12,143 bases of DNA. Source: Nitrospirota bacterium. Its GTDB lineage: Bacteria; Nitrospirota; Thermodesulfovibrionia; Thermodesulfovibrionales; UBA6898. Below, piece after piece: positions 1 to 7,566 of this stretch. The notes beneath the pieces were generated by a model, which did not search any database, was not told where the DNA came from, and saw nothing but the letters and a program-made list of their open reading frames with translations. Positions within the stretch are counted from its first letter, which is position 1. The number at the start of each line of letters is the position of its first letter. Both the position numbers and the translations under genes were made by a program. The stretch spans positions 1 to 12,143 of the forward strand of contig JAJYLU010000013.1 in assembly GCA_021787505.1 (NCBI GenBank), in the 5' to 3' direction.

Positions 1-1276
1 GTCTCTGCAGCCTCATGTCCAGGATCGCCTGGGCCTGGATCTCGGAAAGGGGATAGTTGGACATCAGACCGGCCTTTGCCTCTGCAGGGCCTTTCGATGC
101 CCTGATAAGGGCGATGATCGCATCCAGGTGGTCGAGCGCGATCTTGAGCCCTTCCAGGATATGGGCCTTCTCCTCTGCCTTCCTGAGTTCAAACCTCGTC
201 CTCCTGAGGACGACATCCCGCCTGTGCTGGATGAAGTAATGCAGTACCTTCTTCAGGCCGAGCACGTGGGGCTGGCCGCCGACAAGGGCGAGCATGATAA
301 TGCCGAAGGTCGTCTCCATCTGGGTATGCTTGTAAAGGTTGTTCAGCACCACCTCCGCCATCTCGCCGCGCTTCAGTTCGAGCACCACCCTTATGCCGTC
401 TCTGTCGGATTCGTCCCGTATGTCAGAGATCCCCTCGATCTTCTTTTCCCTCACCAGTTCTGCGATCTTTTCGATAAGCCTCGCCTTGTTCACCTGATAA
501 GGCATTTCGGAGATGACGATATGTTGGCCGCCTCGGTGCACGTCCTCCACCCTCGCCTTCGCCCGCACCTTGATAAGGCCCCGGCCGGTCGTGTACGCGT
601 CCCTGATCCCGGAGGTGCCGTGAATTATCCCGCCGGTCGGAAAATCCGGGCCCTTGATCGCGGTCATGATCTTTTCTACGGGAATTTCCGGGTCGTCCAA
701 AAGCATGATCAGCCCGTCAATGACCTCGCCGAGATTGTGTGGGGGAATATTCGTCGCCATCCCGACTGCGATGCCGGCAGCGCCGTTTACGATGAGGTTC
801 GGGATCTTGGAGGGAAGGACCTTCGGCTCTTCGGTCGTCTCATCGAAATTGGCTATGAAGTCGACCGTCTCTTTGTCTATATCGGCGAGCATTTCCTCTG
901 CGATCTTTGCAAGCCTGGCCTCGGTATACCGATATGCCGCGGCCGGGTCTCCGTCGATCGACCCGAAATTCCCCTGGCCATCGACAAGCGGGTATCGCAT
1001 GTTGAAATCCTGTGCCAGACGGACCATCGCGTCGTAGACCGCCGAATCCCCATGGGGATGATACTTCTTGAGCACCTCGCCGACGACGCCGGCGCTCTTC
1101 GAATATTTCCTGCCGGGTAGGAGCCCCTCTCTGAACATCGCATAGAGGATCCTTCTCTGCACGGGCTTCATCCCATCCCGTACCTCCGGCAGCGCCCTGC
1201 CGATGATTACGCTCATCGCGTAATCGAGGTAGCTGACCTTCATCTCTTCTTCGATATTGACCGGTAACTTTGCCAT
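1..1276 (-). CDS. gyrA: DNA gyrase subunit A, N-terminal part (cut by window edge)
   Basis: GyrA is the breakage-reunion subunit of DNA gyrase, which pairs with GyrB to introduce negative supercoils using ATP. About 425 N-terminal codons are visible and the frame stays open through the left edge, so roughly half of a usual 800-plus-residue protein is missing. The start at 1276 gives [20 protein letters not shown], the normal GyrA beginning. A GGGAGGG ribosome-binding sequence lies about 14 nt upstream. The catalytic tyrosine is Y117 in the RYTE motif. The quinolone-resistance region around [10 protein letters not shown] (residues 73-82) keeps the serine and aspartate (S78, D82) that correspond to E. 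coli S83 and D87, so it looks quinolone-sensitive by sequence. The [13 protein letters not shown] stretch is intact. ParC is a less likely alternative, since the N-terminus and quinolone region read as GyrA. The dGTPase-like gene lies upstream on the same strand, 239 nt away, and the gap contains its own promoter candidate and two repeats. Confidence 0.97.
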   Translation of the reverse strand, partial: MAKLPVNIEEEMKVSYLDYAMSVIIGRALPEVRDGMKPVQRRILYAMFREGLLPGRKYSKSAGVVGEVLKKYHPHGDSAVYDAMVRLAQDFNMRYPLVDGQGNFGSIDGDPAAAYRYTEARLAKIAEEMLADIDKETVDFIANFDETTEEPKVLPSKIPNLIVNGAAGIAVGMATNIPPHNLGEVIDGLIMLLDDPEIPVEKIMTAIKGPDFPTGGIIHGTSGIRDAYTTGRGLIKVRAKARVEDVHRGGQHIVISEMPYQVNKARLIEKIAELVREKKIEGISDIRDESDRDGIRVVLELKRGEMAEVVLNNLYKHTQMETTFGIIMLALVGGQPHVLGLKKVLHYFIQHRRDVVLRRTRFELRKAEEKAHILEGLKIALDHLDAIIALIRASKGPAEAKAGLMSNYPLSEIQAQAILDMRLQR

Positions 1277-1320
1277 ATTATGTACGCTTGCCCTCCCTTT
1301 TAAACTACGTATTTTAACAC

Positions 1321-1349
1321 ATTATCGTGTCTTTCGTATTGAAGTTGAA
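1321..1349 (-). promoter_or_regulatory. candidate sigma70-type promoter for gyrA
   Basis: On the minus strand TTCAAC (1349-1344) is followed after 17 nt by GATAAT (1326-1321). The -10 matches 5 of 6 consensus positions but the -35 only 3 of 6. Transcription would begin near 1314, giving a leader of about 38 nt with the GGGAGGG ribosome-binding site inside it. The prediction rests on position and motif only. Confidence 0.35.
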
Positions 1350-1356
1350 GATACCA

Positions 1357-1387
1357 TGGATCCCCGGTCAAGTCGTGGAATGATCGG
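1357..1387 (+). repeat. REP-like palindromic element, degenerate copy
   Basis: The segment reads TGGATCCCCGG, then a short spacer, then TGGAATGATCGG. It is an imperfect palindrome aligning with the better copy at 1423-1451 (TGGATTCCC to GGGAATGACGG). Such TGGATTCCC/GGGAATGAC elements resemble short dispersed repeats common in many bacterial genomes. This copy lies immediately upstream of the predicted gyrA promoter. Confidence 0.55.
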
Positions 1388-1422
1388 CTTTTAAGGCATT
1401 TATTTGCCGGGTAATAAAGCAC

Positions 1423-1451
1423 TGGATTCCCAGTCTGCACGGGAATGACGG
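1423..1451 (+). repeat. REP-like palindromic element
   Basis: TGGATTCCC and GGGAATGACGG flank a 9-nt spacer. The core arms ATTCCC (1426-1431) and GGGAAT (1441-1446) are perfect reverse complements. It lies in the same orientation as the degenerate copy at 1357-1387. Seen from the minus strand it lies between the end of the dGTPase-like gene and the gyrA promoter, so it could act as an mRNA stabiliser or weak terminator, though no T-tract follows. Confidence 0.6.
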
Positions 1452-1515
1452 AAAAAAGTTGGCAACACTGTTTCATCTCCCTGCCAGAGTCAATCCGTCC
1501 GGCGCAGGAGTGTTG

Positions 1516-2553
1516 TTAGAGCACCGTCCATTGTTGGGGCAAAAAGAGTCTCTCATATGTAAGGAGAGCGAAACTGTCGGTCATCCCGGCGATAAAGTCA
1601 CAGACCATGCGGTTCTTGTTCAGTTTCTTCTCGGCGGGTATGGCCGAAAAAATTTCCTCTACGTGTGCGAGGTAGTATTCATACAGGTCTTTCAACATCT
1701 TTTTCGCCTTTCTGAATTCGCCCTTGATGATCTGGCTTTCGTACACCCGGTCATACAGGAAATCCCTCAGTAAGCAGGCAGCCTCGGATATCCCGCCGCT
1801 CATGTTGATTTCGTTGAGATCGGTCGCGCGCGAGGTATAGATCACATCCTTCACCATCACATCTATCCTTCTGCCGTGCGTAGCCCCGAGCACCTTCACG
1901 ATCTTTTTCGGGATGTCTGCCTCCCTGATCACCTCCGCTCTGAGCGCGTCATCAAGATCGTGATTGACATAGGCGATAAGGTCCGAGATGCGCACCACCT
2001 GGCCTTCGAGTGTTTCGGAGCGTTCGGACTTCTTCTCCGGCATGATAAGCCCCTTCCCCTTTGAATGGGTGACGATCCCGTTTCTGACCTCATGGGTAAG
2101 GTTCAGTCCCCGGCCGTCATGTTCGAGGAAGTCGACAACCCTGAGACTCTGTTTGTAATGGTCGAACCCTCCCGGATGGATCTCCCTCAGTATCTCTTCG
2201 CCGGCATGTCCGAAGGGCGTGTGCCCGAGGTCGTGCCCGAGCGCGACGGCTTCGGTCAAGTCCTCATTCAGCCTGAGCGCCCTTGAGATAGTCCTCGCTA
2301 TCTGGGAAACTTCGAGCACATGGGTGAGACGCGTCCGGTAGTGGTCTCCCCTGGGCGCGAGGAATACCTGGGTCTTGTGCTTCAACCTTCTGAAGGACTT
2401 GGAATGGATGATCCGGTCCCTGTCCCGCTGAAAACAGGTCCTTATCTCACCCTCCTCTTCCCTGAACGCGCGGCCCTTACTCTTTCCGCTCAGGCAGGCC
2501 TTCGGATCAAGAAACCGGGCCTCCAGCTCTTCGGTCTCCTCTCGGATAGTCAT
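1516..2553 (-). CDS. dgt: dGTPase-like HD-domain triphosphohydrolase
   Basis: A 345-residue member of the Dgt family, which cleaves dNTPs (classically dGTP) to the nucleoside and tripolyphosphate in the cytoplasm, helping control dNTP pools. The HD-superfamily metal ligands are visible: H78 in [10 protein letters not shown]107-D108 in LGHDLGH, and probably D191 in [13 protein letters not shown]111 and H116 of GHTPFGHAG are also conserved. The N-terminal [11 protein letters not shown] stretch (54-64) and DHYRTRLTH (70-78) are typical of the short bacterial dGTPase-like proteins, and the length fits that class rather than the longer E. coli enzyme. The ATG at 2553 is the only Met before residue 171, so the start is fairly firm, although its ribosome-binding site is weak. 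It diverges from the AdoMet synthetase gene (92 nt apart) and precedes gyrA on the same strand. Substrate preference among dNTPs cannot be read from sequence; the symbol is by family resemblance. Confidence 0.92.
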   Translation of the reverse strand: MTIREETEELEARFLDPKACLSGKSKGRAFREEEGEIRTCFQRDRDRIIHSKSFRRLKHKTQVFLAPRGDHYRTRLTHVLEVSQIARTISRALRLNEDLTEAVALGHDLGHTPFGHAGEEILREIHPGGFDHYKQSLRVVDFLEHDGRGLNLTHEVRNGIVTHSKGKGLIMPEKKSERSETLEGQVVRISDLIAYVNHDLDDALRAEVIREADIPKKIVKVLGATHGRRIDVMVKDVIYTSRATDLNEINMSGGISEAACLLRDFLYDRVYESQIIKGEFRKAKKMLKDLYEYYLAHVEEIFSAIPAEKKLNKNRMVCDFIAGMTDSFALLTYERLFLPQQWTVL

Positions 2554-2610
2554 AGAGGTTATTTTACCTTACTCTCCCTTTCTTTTTATCAAGAACTTTC
2601 AGGCGCGGAT

Positions 2611-2639
2611 TTGTCTGCGGCCCCTTTTCCTGATAGAAT
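2611..2639 (+). promoter_or_regulatory. extended -10 promoter for the AdoMet synthetase gene
   Basis: TTGTCT (2611-2616) is separated by exactly 17 nt from TAGAAT (2634-2639), and the TG at 2631-2632 adds an extended -10. The -35 matches 4 of 6 and the -10 matches 5 of 6 consensus positions. Counting from the -10, transcription would begin at about 2646, which is the A of the start codon. No Shine-Dalgarno sequence is visible before that ATG, which agrees with a leaderless or nearly leaderless message. Confidence 0.55.
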
Positions 2640-2645
2640 TCGCTC

Positions 2646-3848
2646 ATGATAGTTGTCGAACCCTTTAAGGGGAAATCGGTCACGGACCAGAGGGTCGAGA
2701 TCGTGGAGCGCAAAGGCACCGGCCACCCGGATTTCATCTGCGACTCCGTCATGGAAGCCATCTCGGTTGCCCTCAGCCGCGCATACAAGGAGGCATTCGG
2801 GACAATCCTTCACCATAATATCGACAAGGGTCTGCTCGCCGCCGGCCGGGCTGACCATCCATTCGGGGGCGGCCGGGTGATCAAGCCCATGGAACTAATC
2901 ATAGGGGACAGGGCGACCTTCTCGGCAATGGGCAGAAAGATCCCCGTGGGCGAGATCGCGGTTGATGCTGCGAAAGGATGGCTAAGGAAGCACCTCAGGT
3001 TTATAGACCCTGAAAAACATGTCAAATACCGGCTGGTCCTTGCGCCGGGATCAGAAGAGCTTACGGACATCTTCGCAAGGTCGCCGGCGATAAAAGGCGC
3101 AAATGACACCTCAGCCTTGATAGGTTATTATCCCCTCTCCTCTACCGAGGAGGCGGTACTCGGTCTGGAGCGGTATCTTAACTCCCTGTCATTCAAGAAA
3201 AAATACCCGGAGACCGGAGAAGACATAAAGGTGATGGGCCTGAGGACCGGGAAAGAGCTGGAAGTTACTGTTGCGATGCCGCTTATTTCCCCTTTCATTC
3301 ATTCCGAGGACGACTATTTTGAGAAAAAAGAGTTATTGCAGAGAGAAATAGAAGAATTTCTCAGGGCAAACAGCGGGTTCGGTCGTATCGGCGTGCATCT
3401 GAATGCCCTTGATGAGAGGGGCAGGGGGGGCGGCGGCGTGTACCTGTCGCTCCTGGGGACCTCGGCGGAAGATGCGGATTCGGGACAGGTCGGAAGGGGT
3501 AACAGGGTAAACGGTTTGATCTCGGTCAATAGGCCCATGGGAACTGAGGCGGCCGCCGGTAAGAACCCGGTAAGCCATGTGGGCAAGATCTACAATATTC
3601 TTGCGCACAAGACTGCGGAAAAGATCTATAAAAACGTTGAGGGTATCAGGGAAGTGTATGTGCTTCTGCTGAGCAGGATAGGAACGCCGGTCGACGCCCC
3701 GCCAATGGCTTCGGTTCAGGTGCTCCTCGAAAAAGGATGCAGACTCGCGGACGTGTCGGGAGCTTCAGCTATGATTGTGGAACGCGAACTCGCGGACATC
3801 TCCAGTTTCTGTGACAGGCTCGCAAAAGGGGCTTACCCGGTCTGCTGA
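2646..3848 (+). CDS. S-adenosylmethionine synthetase, archaeal type
   Basis: A 400-residue methionine adenosyltransferase, which makes S-adenosylmethionine from methionine and ATP, releasing phosphate and pyrophosphate. It belongs to the divergent class first described in archaea rather than the usual bacterial MetK. Visible signatures are [13 protein letters not shown] (residues 21-33, with the GHPD motif), the glycine-rich [16 protein letters not shown], then [16 protein letters not shown], and [13 protein letters not shown] (305-317). Length and full-length colinearity fit the archaeal family with no truncation. ATG 2646 is chosen because it begins MIVVE, as expected for the family, and a promoter is correctly placed for it. 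There is no Shine-Dalgarno sequence. It stands alone, divergent from the dGTPase-like gene. If the genome lacks a normal metK, this is the cell's essential AdoMet source; that cannot be judged from this window. Confidence 0.93.
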   Translation: MIVVEPFKGKSVTDQRVEIVERKGTGHPDFICDSVMEAISVALSRAYKEAFGTILHHNIDKGLLAAGRADHPFGGGRVIKPMELIIGDRATFSAMGRKIPVGEIAVDAAKGWLRKHLRFIDPEKHVKYRLVLAPGSEELTDIFARSPAIKGANDTSALIGYYPLSSTEEAVLGLERYLNSLSFKKKYPETGEDIKVMGLRTGKELEVTVAMPLISPFIHSEDDYFEKKELLQREIEEFLRANSGFGRIGVHLNALDERGRGGGGVYLSLLGTSAEDADSGQVGRGNRVNGLISVNRPMGTEAAAGKNPVSHVGKIYNILAHKTAEKIYKNVEGIREVYVLLLSRIGTPVDAPPMASVQVLLEKGCRLADVSGASAMIVERELADISSFCDRLAKGAYPVC

Positions 3849-3914
3849 GGGCCATCGTCACCGCCCTCACCATTTCCTCCCCAGAACCTGGGAAAGGACA
3901 TAAATGGCCGTCAT

Positions 3915-3936
3915 TGTCCCGAACGCTGTCGGGACA
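3915..3936 (+). terminator. GC-rich hairpin downstream of AdoMet synthetase
   Basis: TGTCCCGA (3915-3922) and TCGGGACA (3929-3936) form a perfect 8-bp stem with a 6-nt loop, starting 66 nt after the stop codon. No T-tract follows, so it is not a classical intrinsic terminator. It may be a 3'-end processing or stabilising hairpin, or part of the adjacent repeat. Confidence 0.3.
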
Positions 3937-3948
3937 CCTCCTCTTAAG

Positions 3949-4072
3949 ATAACTCCCCCAGGCATGGCGCCTCTCCCCCTCTTTCCGCGCTCAGGCGGAT
4001 TCGCCGAGGAGAGAAGATAAGAGGGGGTAAAGGGGAGTTATGATTCCAAAAAGGGGAAGGGGGATTTTCCGA
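3949..4072 (+). repeat. nested inverted-repeat element with G-rich tail
   Basis: The outer arms are ATAACTCCCC (3949-3958) and GGGGAGTTAT (4032-4041), perfect reverse complements. Inside them CCCCCTCTT (3975-3983) pairs with AAGAGGGGG (4019-4027), and a small GGCG/CGCC hairpin lies near the centre around 3994-4005. The 93-bp palindrome is followed by a G-rich tail ending GGGGGATTTTCC (4059-4070), which recurs exactly at 8707-8718. No coding capacity is evident. It looks like a non-autonomous dispersed repeat or a REP/BIME-type element, in a 466-nt gap without a gene. Confidence 0.65.
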
Positions 4073-4229
4073 TAATGTAAATTCAATTTTGAGACCCTTA
4101 ATAAGATGCACTACGCCAGCACAAGTGGCACGGAGCGAAAGAAATATGATAACGTAAATAATCGAAAGTTTCAGCTTTATGAAGTTTCATCAATACAGAA
4201 CCCGTAAGAATATATCGTATTTTCCCCTC

Positions 4230-4309
4230 CCTCCTGACGTTGTTGCCGGTTGCAGGAGGAAAAGACCGGATCATCCGGCCTGCGGGTATGTGAAATCCGG
4301 TATGTGAAA
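4230..4309 (+). promoter_or_regulatory. structured leader before the sensor kinase gene
   Basis: Three elements stand in succession. CCTCCTG (4230-4236) pairs with CAGGAGG (4253-4259), which would bury a Shine-Dalgarno-like GGAGG. A perfect dyad CCGGAT-C-ATCCGG follows (4266-4278). Then GGTATGTGAAA is repeated directly at 4285-4295 and 4299-4309, ending 5 nt before the kinase ATG. The kinase start has no good ribosome-binding site of its own. The elements could be operator sites or RNA structure; which one is not decidable here. Confidence 0.35.
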
Positions 4310-4314
4310 GCCCA

Positions 4315-6132
4315 ATGAAGAAAAAGATCGTCATAGGACTAAGCCTTTTCTCCCTGATTTTTTTTATGGGGGGAGTATACATCATCATCACCGTCGAGAG
4401 GGCGACGTCGAAACTCGACAGGCTTATCACGCTCCACCAGGTCGAAATCTTACGCGAGCACCTGCTGATAAGCATCAAAAGGGTGCAGCAGGATATCGAC
4501 CTCAAAGATACCCGCTATGCAAGAGGATTTGATACCATCATGTCCGACGTGATGAGCATGAGCAAGACCGCGGATACCTGCTTCGACTGTCATCATGCCG
4601 AAGGAGTCAGGGAAAAGCTCGTCGACCTCAACAACCATGTGGAAGAATATAGGCAGGCGGTAAGCAGGGTACTGACTATGAGGGCGAAGGCCGCGAGACA
4701 GGCGGAGGAGGAAGATGCGGCCTTCAGAATAGGTGAGGAGCTCACGGCTAAAGTGAACACGATCATCGCAATTGCAAGCAGCAATGTCGAGAAGAAAACC
4801 CAGTCGGCGATGAAGGAGATCTCGGACACCAAGATCATTCTCTTTGCCCTAATTGGCATCGGCCCCCTCCTGGCAACAGGCCTCACGTTCGTTTTTATCA
4901 AGGGCTTTACCAGACCGGTCGACGTCCTTCTGCGCGCGATACGCAAATTAAAATCAGGAGATCTGGATTCCCGGATCGAAGGGCTGAAAGACGAGTTCGG
5001 AGAAGTGGCCGCCTCATTCAATGACATGACCTCATCTTTGAAAGAGCAGATGTACAAAATCGAGGAGAGCGAGATGCAGTACCGCATGCTTTTTGAAAGC
5101 GCCAAGGATGCCATTTTTATTATCGCGGCAGAAGGAGAAGAGCGGGGAAAAATCGTTGCGGCAAACCGGGCGGCCGCGGAAATGCACGGGTACTCCGTCG
5201 AGGAGCTCAAGACCCTGAACATCGCCGATATCGACTCTCCCGAACAGATTGAGAACATTCCGGAAAGGATCGCGCGCATACTGCAGGGGGAGTGGATAAA
5301 GGCCGATATCACCCACAGGAAGAAGGATGGGGCTGTCTTTCCGGTGGAGATCAGCGCCGGTCTGATCGAACTGGGTTCGCACAAATATATCCTTGCCTTC
5401 GACAGGGACATCAGCGAGCGAAAGAATGCGGAAGAGGCATTGCAGAGGTCGGAGCAGTTGCGGACGGTAGGAGAGCTTGCGGCGGGGCTTGCACATGAAA
5501 TAAAAAATCCTCTGGCGGGAGTAAAGGTGTCGATCGACGTGATGCTCCAGGAACTGCCCCTTTCGCATGACGACAGGCAGGTCTTTCTCGGGGCCAGAGA
5601 AGAGCTCAAGATGATCGAGCTTCTGATCAAGTCCCTCCTTAATTTCGCCAAGCCGCCCAAGCCCCAATTTGCCGGTGTCAAAGTAAATAATCTCCTGAAT
5701 ACAATCATGGCGCTTTCCCTGAAAAATCCGTCGTTCTCTGCCATTCAGGTGATCAGGGACTACGAGGAAGATCTTCCGGAAATCATGGCCGACTCCATGC
5801 AACTGCAGCAGGTGTTCATGAATCTTCTTATCAATGCCGGCGAATCGATGACGGCCGGAGGGACGCTGACGGTAAAGACCTCTTCCGATAAAAGCAAAGG
5901 CCTCATCGAAGTGATAATATCGGATACCGGCAGGGGGATCGATGACAATGCGCTACAAAGAATATTCGACCCCTTTTTCACGACAAAGCCCAAGGGTACG
6001 GGGTTAGGCCTTGCGATCACCAAGCGACTGATCGAGCAGCACGGGGGGACTATCTCCGTATCAAGTAATCCCGGCGGGGGGGCCGCCTTTGTCGTCACGC
6101 TTCCCTTCGTGAAATCCGGGGAGGCCAATTGA
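4315..6132 (+). CDS. membrane sensor histidine kinase with periplasmic CxxCH heme motif, HAMP and PAS
   Basis: A 605-residue sensor kinase of a two-component system. Residues 5-27 form a signal-anchor helix. About 28-173 is a mainly helical periplasmic domain carrying CFDCH (C89, C92, H93), the CxxCH pattern for covalent heme c. A second membrane helix spans 174-195. HAMP (about 196-249) and PAS (about 252-372, ending FDRDISERK) follow. The kinase core has H-box LAHEIKNPL with phospho-acceptor H394, N-box NLLINA (503-508), G1 DTGRG (537-541), F-box FDPFF (551-555) and G2 GTGLG (561-565), so it should be active. The N-terminal topology would place the CxxCH outside, where heme is attached. The likely input is redox state or a heme ligand, which is inference. 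The ATG at 4315 is forced by an in-frame stop at 4291. The response regulator overlaps the 3' end by 4 nt, so the two are one translational unit. Confidence 0.9.
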   Translation: MKKKIVIGLSLFSLIFFMGGVYIIITVERATSKLDRLITLHQVEILREHLLISIKRVQQDIDLKDTRYARGFDTIMSDVMSMSKTADTCFDCHHAEGVREKLVDLNNHVEEYRQAVSRVLTMRAKAARQAEEEDAAFRIGEELTAKVNTIIAIASSNVEKKTQSAMKEISDTKIILFALIGIGPLLATGLTFVFIKGFTRPVDVLLRAIRKLKSGDLDSRIEGLKDEFGEVAASFNDMTSSLKEQMYKIEESEMQYRMLFESAKDAIFIIAAEGEERGKIVAANRAAAEMHGYSVEELKTLNIADIDSPEQIENIPERIARILQGEWIKADITHRKKDGAVFPVEISAGLIELGSHKYILAFDRDISERKNAEEALQRSEQLRTVGELAAGLAHEIKNPLAGVKVSIDVMLQELPLSHDDRQVFLGAREELKMIELLIKSLLNFAKPPKPQFAGVKVNNLLNTIMALSLKNPSFSAIQVIRDYEEDLPEIMADSMQLQQVFMNLLINAGESMTAGGTLTVKTSSDKSKGLIEVIISDTGRGIDDNALQRIFDPFFTTKPKGTGLGLAITKRLIEQHGGTISVSSNPGGGAAFVVTLPFVKSGEAN

Positions 6133-7526
6133 CGGGGGGAAGCAAGGGAAAGGTCTTTCTTGTCGATGACGACGATGTCATCGTGGCAATGCTCGGCAGA
6201 ACGTTAAAGAAAGACGGATACGATGTCGATTCTGAAAGCAGGAGGTTCAGCGGTATCGTCGACAGGTTCAGGTCGTGGGACCCGGACATCGTGCTGCTGG
6301 ACATCAAGCTGGGAGAGTTAAGCGGCCTCGATGTCCTTGCGGAGATAAAGGACAGAAAGGTGAACACCCAGGTCGTAATGCTGACATCCGACGACAACGT
6401 CGAAACAGGGGTCAGATGCATGAAACTCGGGGCCTCCGACTATCTGACGAAGCCTTTTAATATCGATGAGGTGAAAATCGTTATAAGTAATATCATCGAA
6501 AAAGGGAGGCTCAGGAATGAGGTCGACTATCTGAGGGGTGTGTATTCCGAGGTCTTCCGCACGGAGATCATAGGGGAATCGGCCGCCATAAAGGCACTAA
6601 GGGAGAACGCGGCAAAGATAGCCTCGGCAAAGGTCCCGACCATTTTAATCACCGGCGAGAGCGGCACGGGCAAAGAATTGGTTGCCCGATATATCCATAA
6701 GGGGATGCATAACGACTCAGGATCAGGATGCGTGCCCTTTATAGCAATCAACTGTACGGCACTGCCGGAAAGCCTCCTCGAAAGTGAGCTCTTCGGTTAT
6801 GAAAAAGGGGCCTTCACCGACGCGAAAACGGATAAAAAAGGGATCTTTGAGCTGGCCCACACCGGTACGATCCTCCTCGACGAAATCGGCGATATGAAAC
6901 CCAGCCTCCAGAGCAAACTACTGAGGGTACTTGAGGAGAGGTCAATACGCCGCATCGGCGGATATGAGGAGATCCCGATCGAGGTAACGGTCATCGCAAC
7001 CACGAACAGGGACCTCTCTGAAGCCGTTGAAAAAGGGGACTTCAGGAAAGACCTGTTCTATCGGCTGAATGTCTTTTCTCTCCATATGCCGCCCCTCAGG
7101 GAACGGGCAGATGACAGCCTGATACTGTCCGAATATTTTCTCGGTCATTTTGCAGAAAAATACAAAACCAGGAAGGTAAAGGGATTTTCTCCGGAGGCGG
7201 AAAAGGTTATGCGTGGATACGGTTGGCCCGGGAATGTCCGTGAACTCAAGAACGTGATCGAAAGAATCGTGGTCCTCGAAAATGCCGAGATAATCACTCC
7301 CGAGCATCTGCCGAAGGAGATGAGCGGTTGGTCCGTCGATCAGGGACTTCCTGCAGCGAACAGGTTCCTCCTCCCTGACAGCGGTATCTCCCTTGACGAT
7401 ATCGAGAAAGACCTGATCATGCAGGCGCTCGAAAAAACGAACCACAACAAGACCCATGCAGCAAAACTTCTCAGGGTAAGTTACGATTCCCTGAGGTACC
7501 AGGTAAAGAAATTCGGCATCGAGTAA
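6129..7526 (+). CDS. sigma54-dependent NtrC-type response regulator, TTG start
   Basis: A 465-residue activator with receiver, AAA+ and Fis-type DNA-binding domains. In the receiver, the acidic pocket is at D13-D16, phospho-acceptor D58 lies in LLDIKLG, T86 and K108 complete the active site. The AAA+ domain (about 147-380) has Walker A GESGTGKE (176-183), Walker B ILLDE (248-252) and FRKDLFYRLN (305-314) with the arginine-finger region. The sigma54-contacting loop reads GAFTDA (227-232) instead of GAFTGA. A helix-turn-helix near NKTHAAKLLRVSYDSLRYQV closes the protein. The start is TTG at 6129, overlapping the kinase stop by 4 nt with GGAGG 4 nt upstream. The next Met (residue 21) would remove the receiver's acidic pocket, so TTG is needed. 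It should be phosphorylated by the kinase encoded just upstream and activate sigma54 promoters. A candidate target is the site upstream of the facing receiver-PilZ gene. Confidence 0.93.
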   Translation: MTGGSKGKVFLVDDDDVIVAMLGRTLKKDGYDVDSESRRFSGIVDRFRSWDPDIVLLDIKLGELSGLDVLAEIKDRKVNTQVVMLTSDDNVETGVRCMKLGASDYLTKPFNIDEVKIVISNIIEKGRLRNEVDYLRGVYSEVFRTEIIGESAAIKALRENAAKIASAKVPTILITGESGTGKELVARYIHKGMHNDSGSGCVPFIAINCTALPESLLESELFGYEKGAFTDAKTDKKGIFELAHTGTILLDEIGDMKPSLQSKLLRVLEERSIRRIGGYEEIPIEVTVIATTNRDLSEAVEKGDFRKDLFYRLNVFSLHMPPLRERADDSLILSEYFLGHFAEKYKTRKVKGFSPEAEKVMRGYGWPGNVRELKNVIERIVVLENAEIITPEHLPKEMSGWSVDQGLPAANRFLLPDSGISLDDIEKDLIMQALEKTNHNKTHAAKLLRVSYDSLRYQVKKFGIE

Positions 7527-7549
7527 CGGACCGGGTAGCCCAAGTCCGT
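7526..7549. terminator. short hairpin between convergent genes
   Basis: ACGGAC (7526-7531) pairs with GTCCGT (7544-7549), with GGG/CCC pairing inside. It fills much of the 40-nt gap between the convergent regulator and receiver-PilZ genes and could serve both directions. No T-tract is present on either side, so termination activity is uncertain. Confidence 0.25.
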
Positions 7550-7566
7550 CGGCCCATTCGTAGGCT

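Noticed and set aside
128..1120. Long plus-strand open frame of 330 codons opposite gyrA
   Set aside because: It is the antisense shadow of an unmistakable gyrA frame; its product has no recognisable domain.
4126..4141. TGGCACG upstream of the kinase as a sigma54 -24 element
   Set aside because: The -24 half is perfect but the expected TTGC at -12 is absent; the bases there are GAAAG.
4179..4307. A 42-codon upstream frame before the kinase
   Set aside because: No ribosome-binding site, no recognisable product, and it overlaps the leader repeats and hairpin.
4593..5744. Minus-strand open frame of 383 codons opposite the kinase
   Set aside because: It is a Ser-rich shadow of the kinase coding sequence, whose motifs run unbroken on the plus strand.
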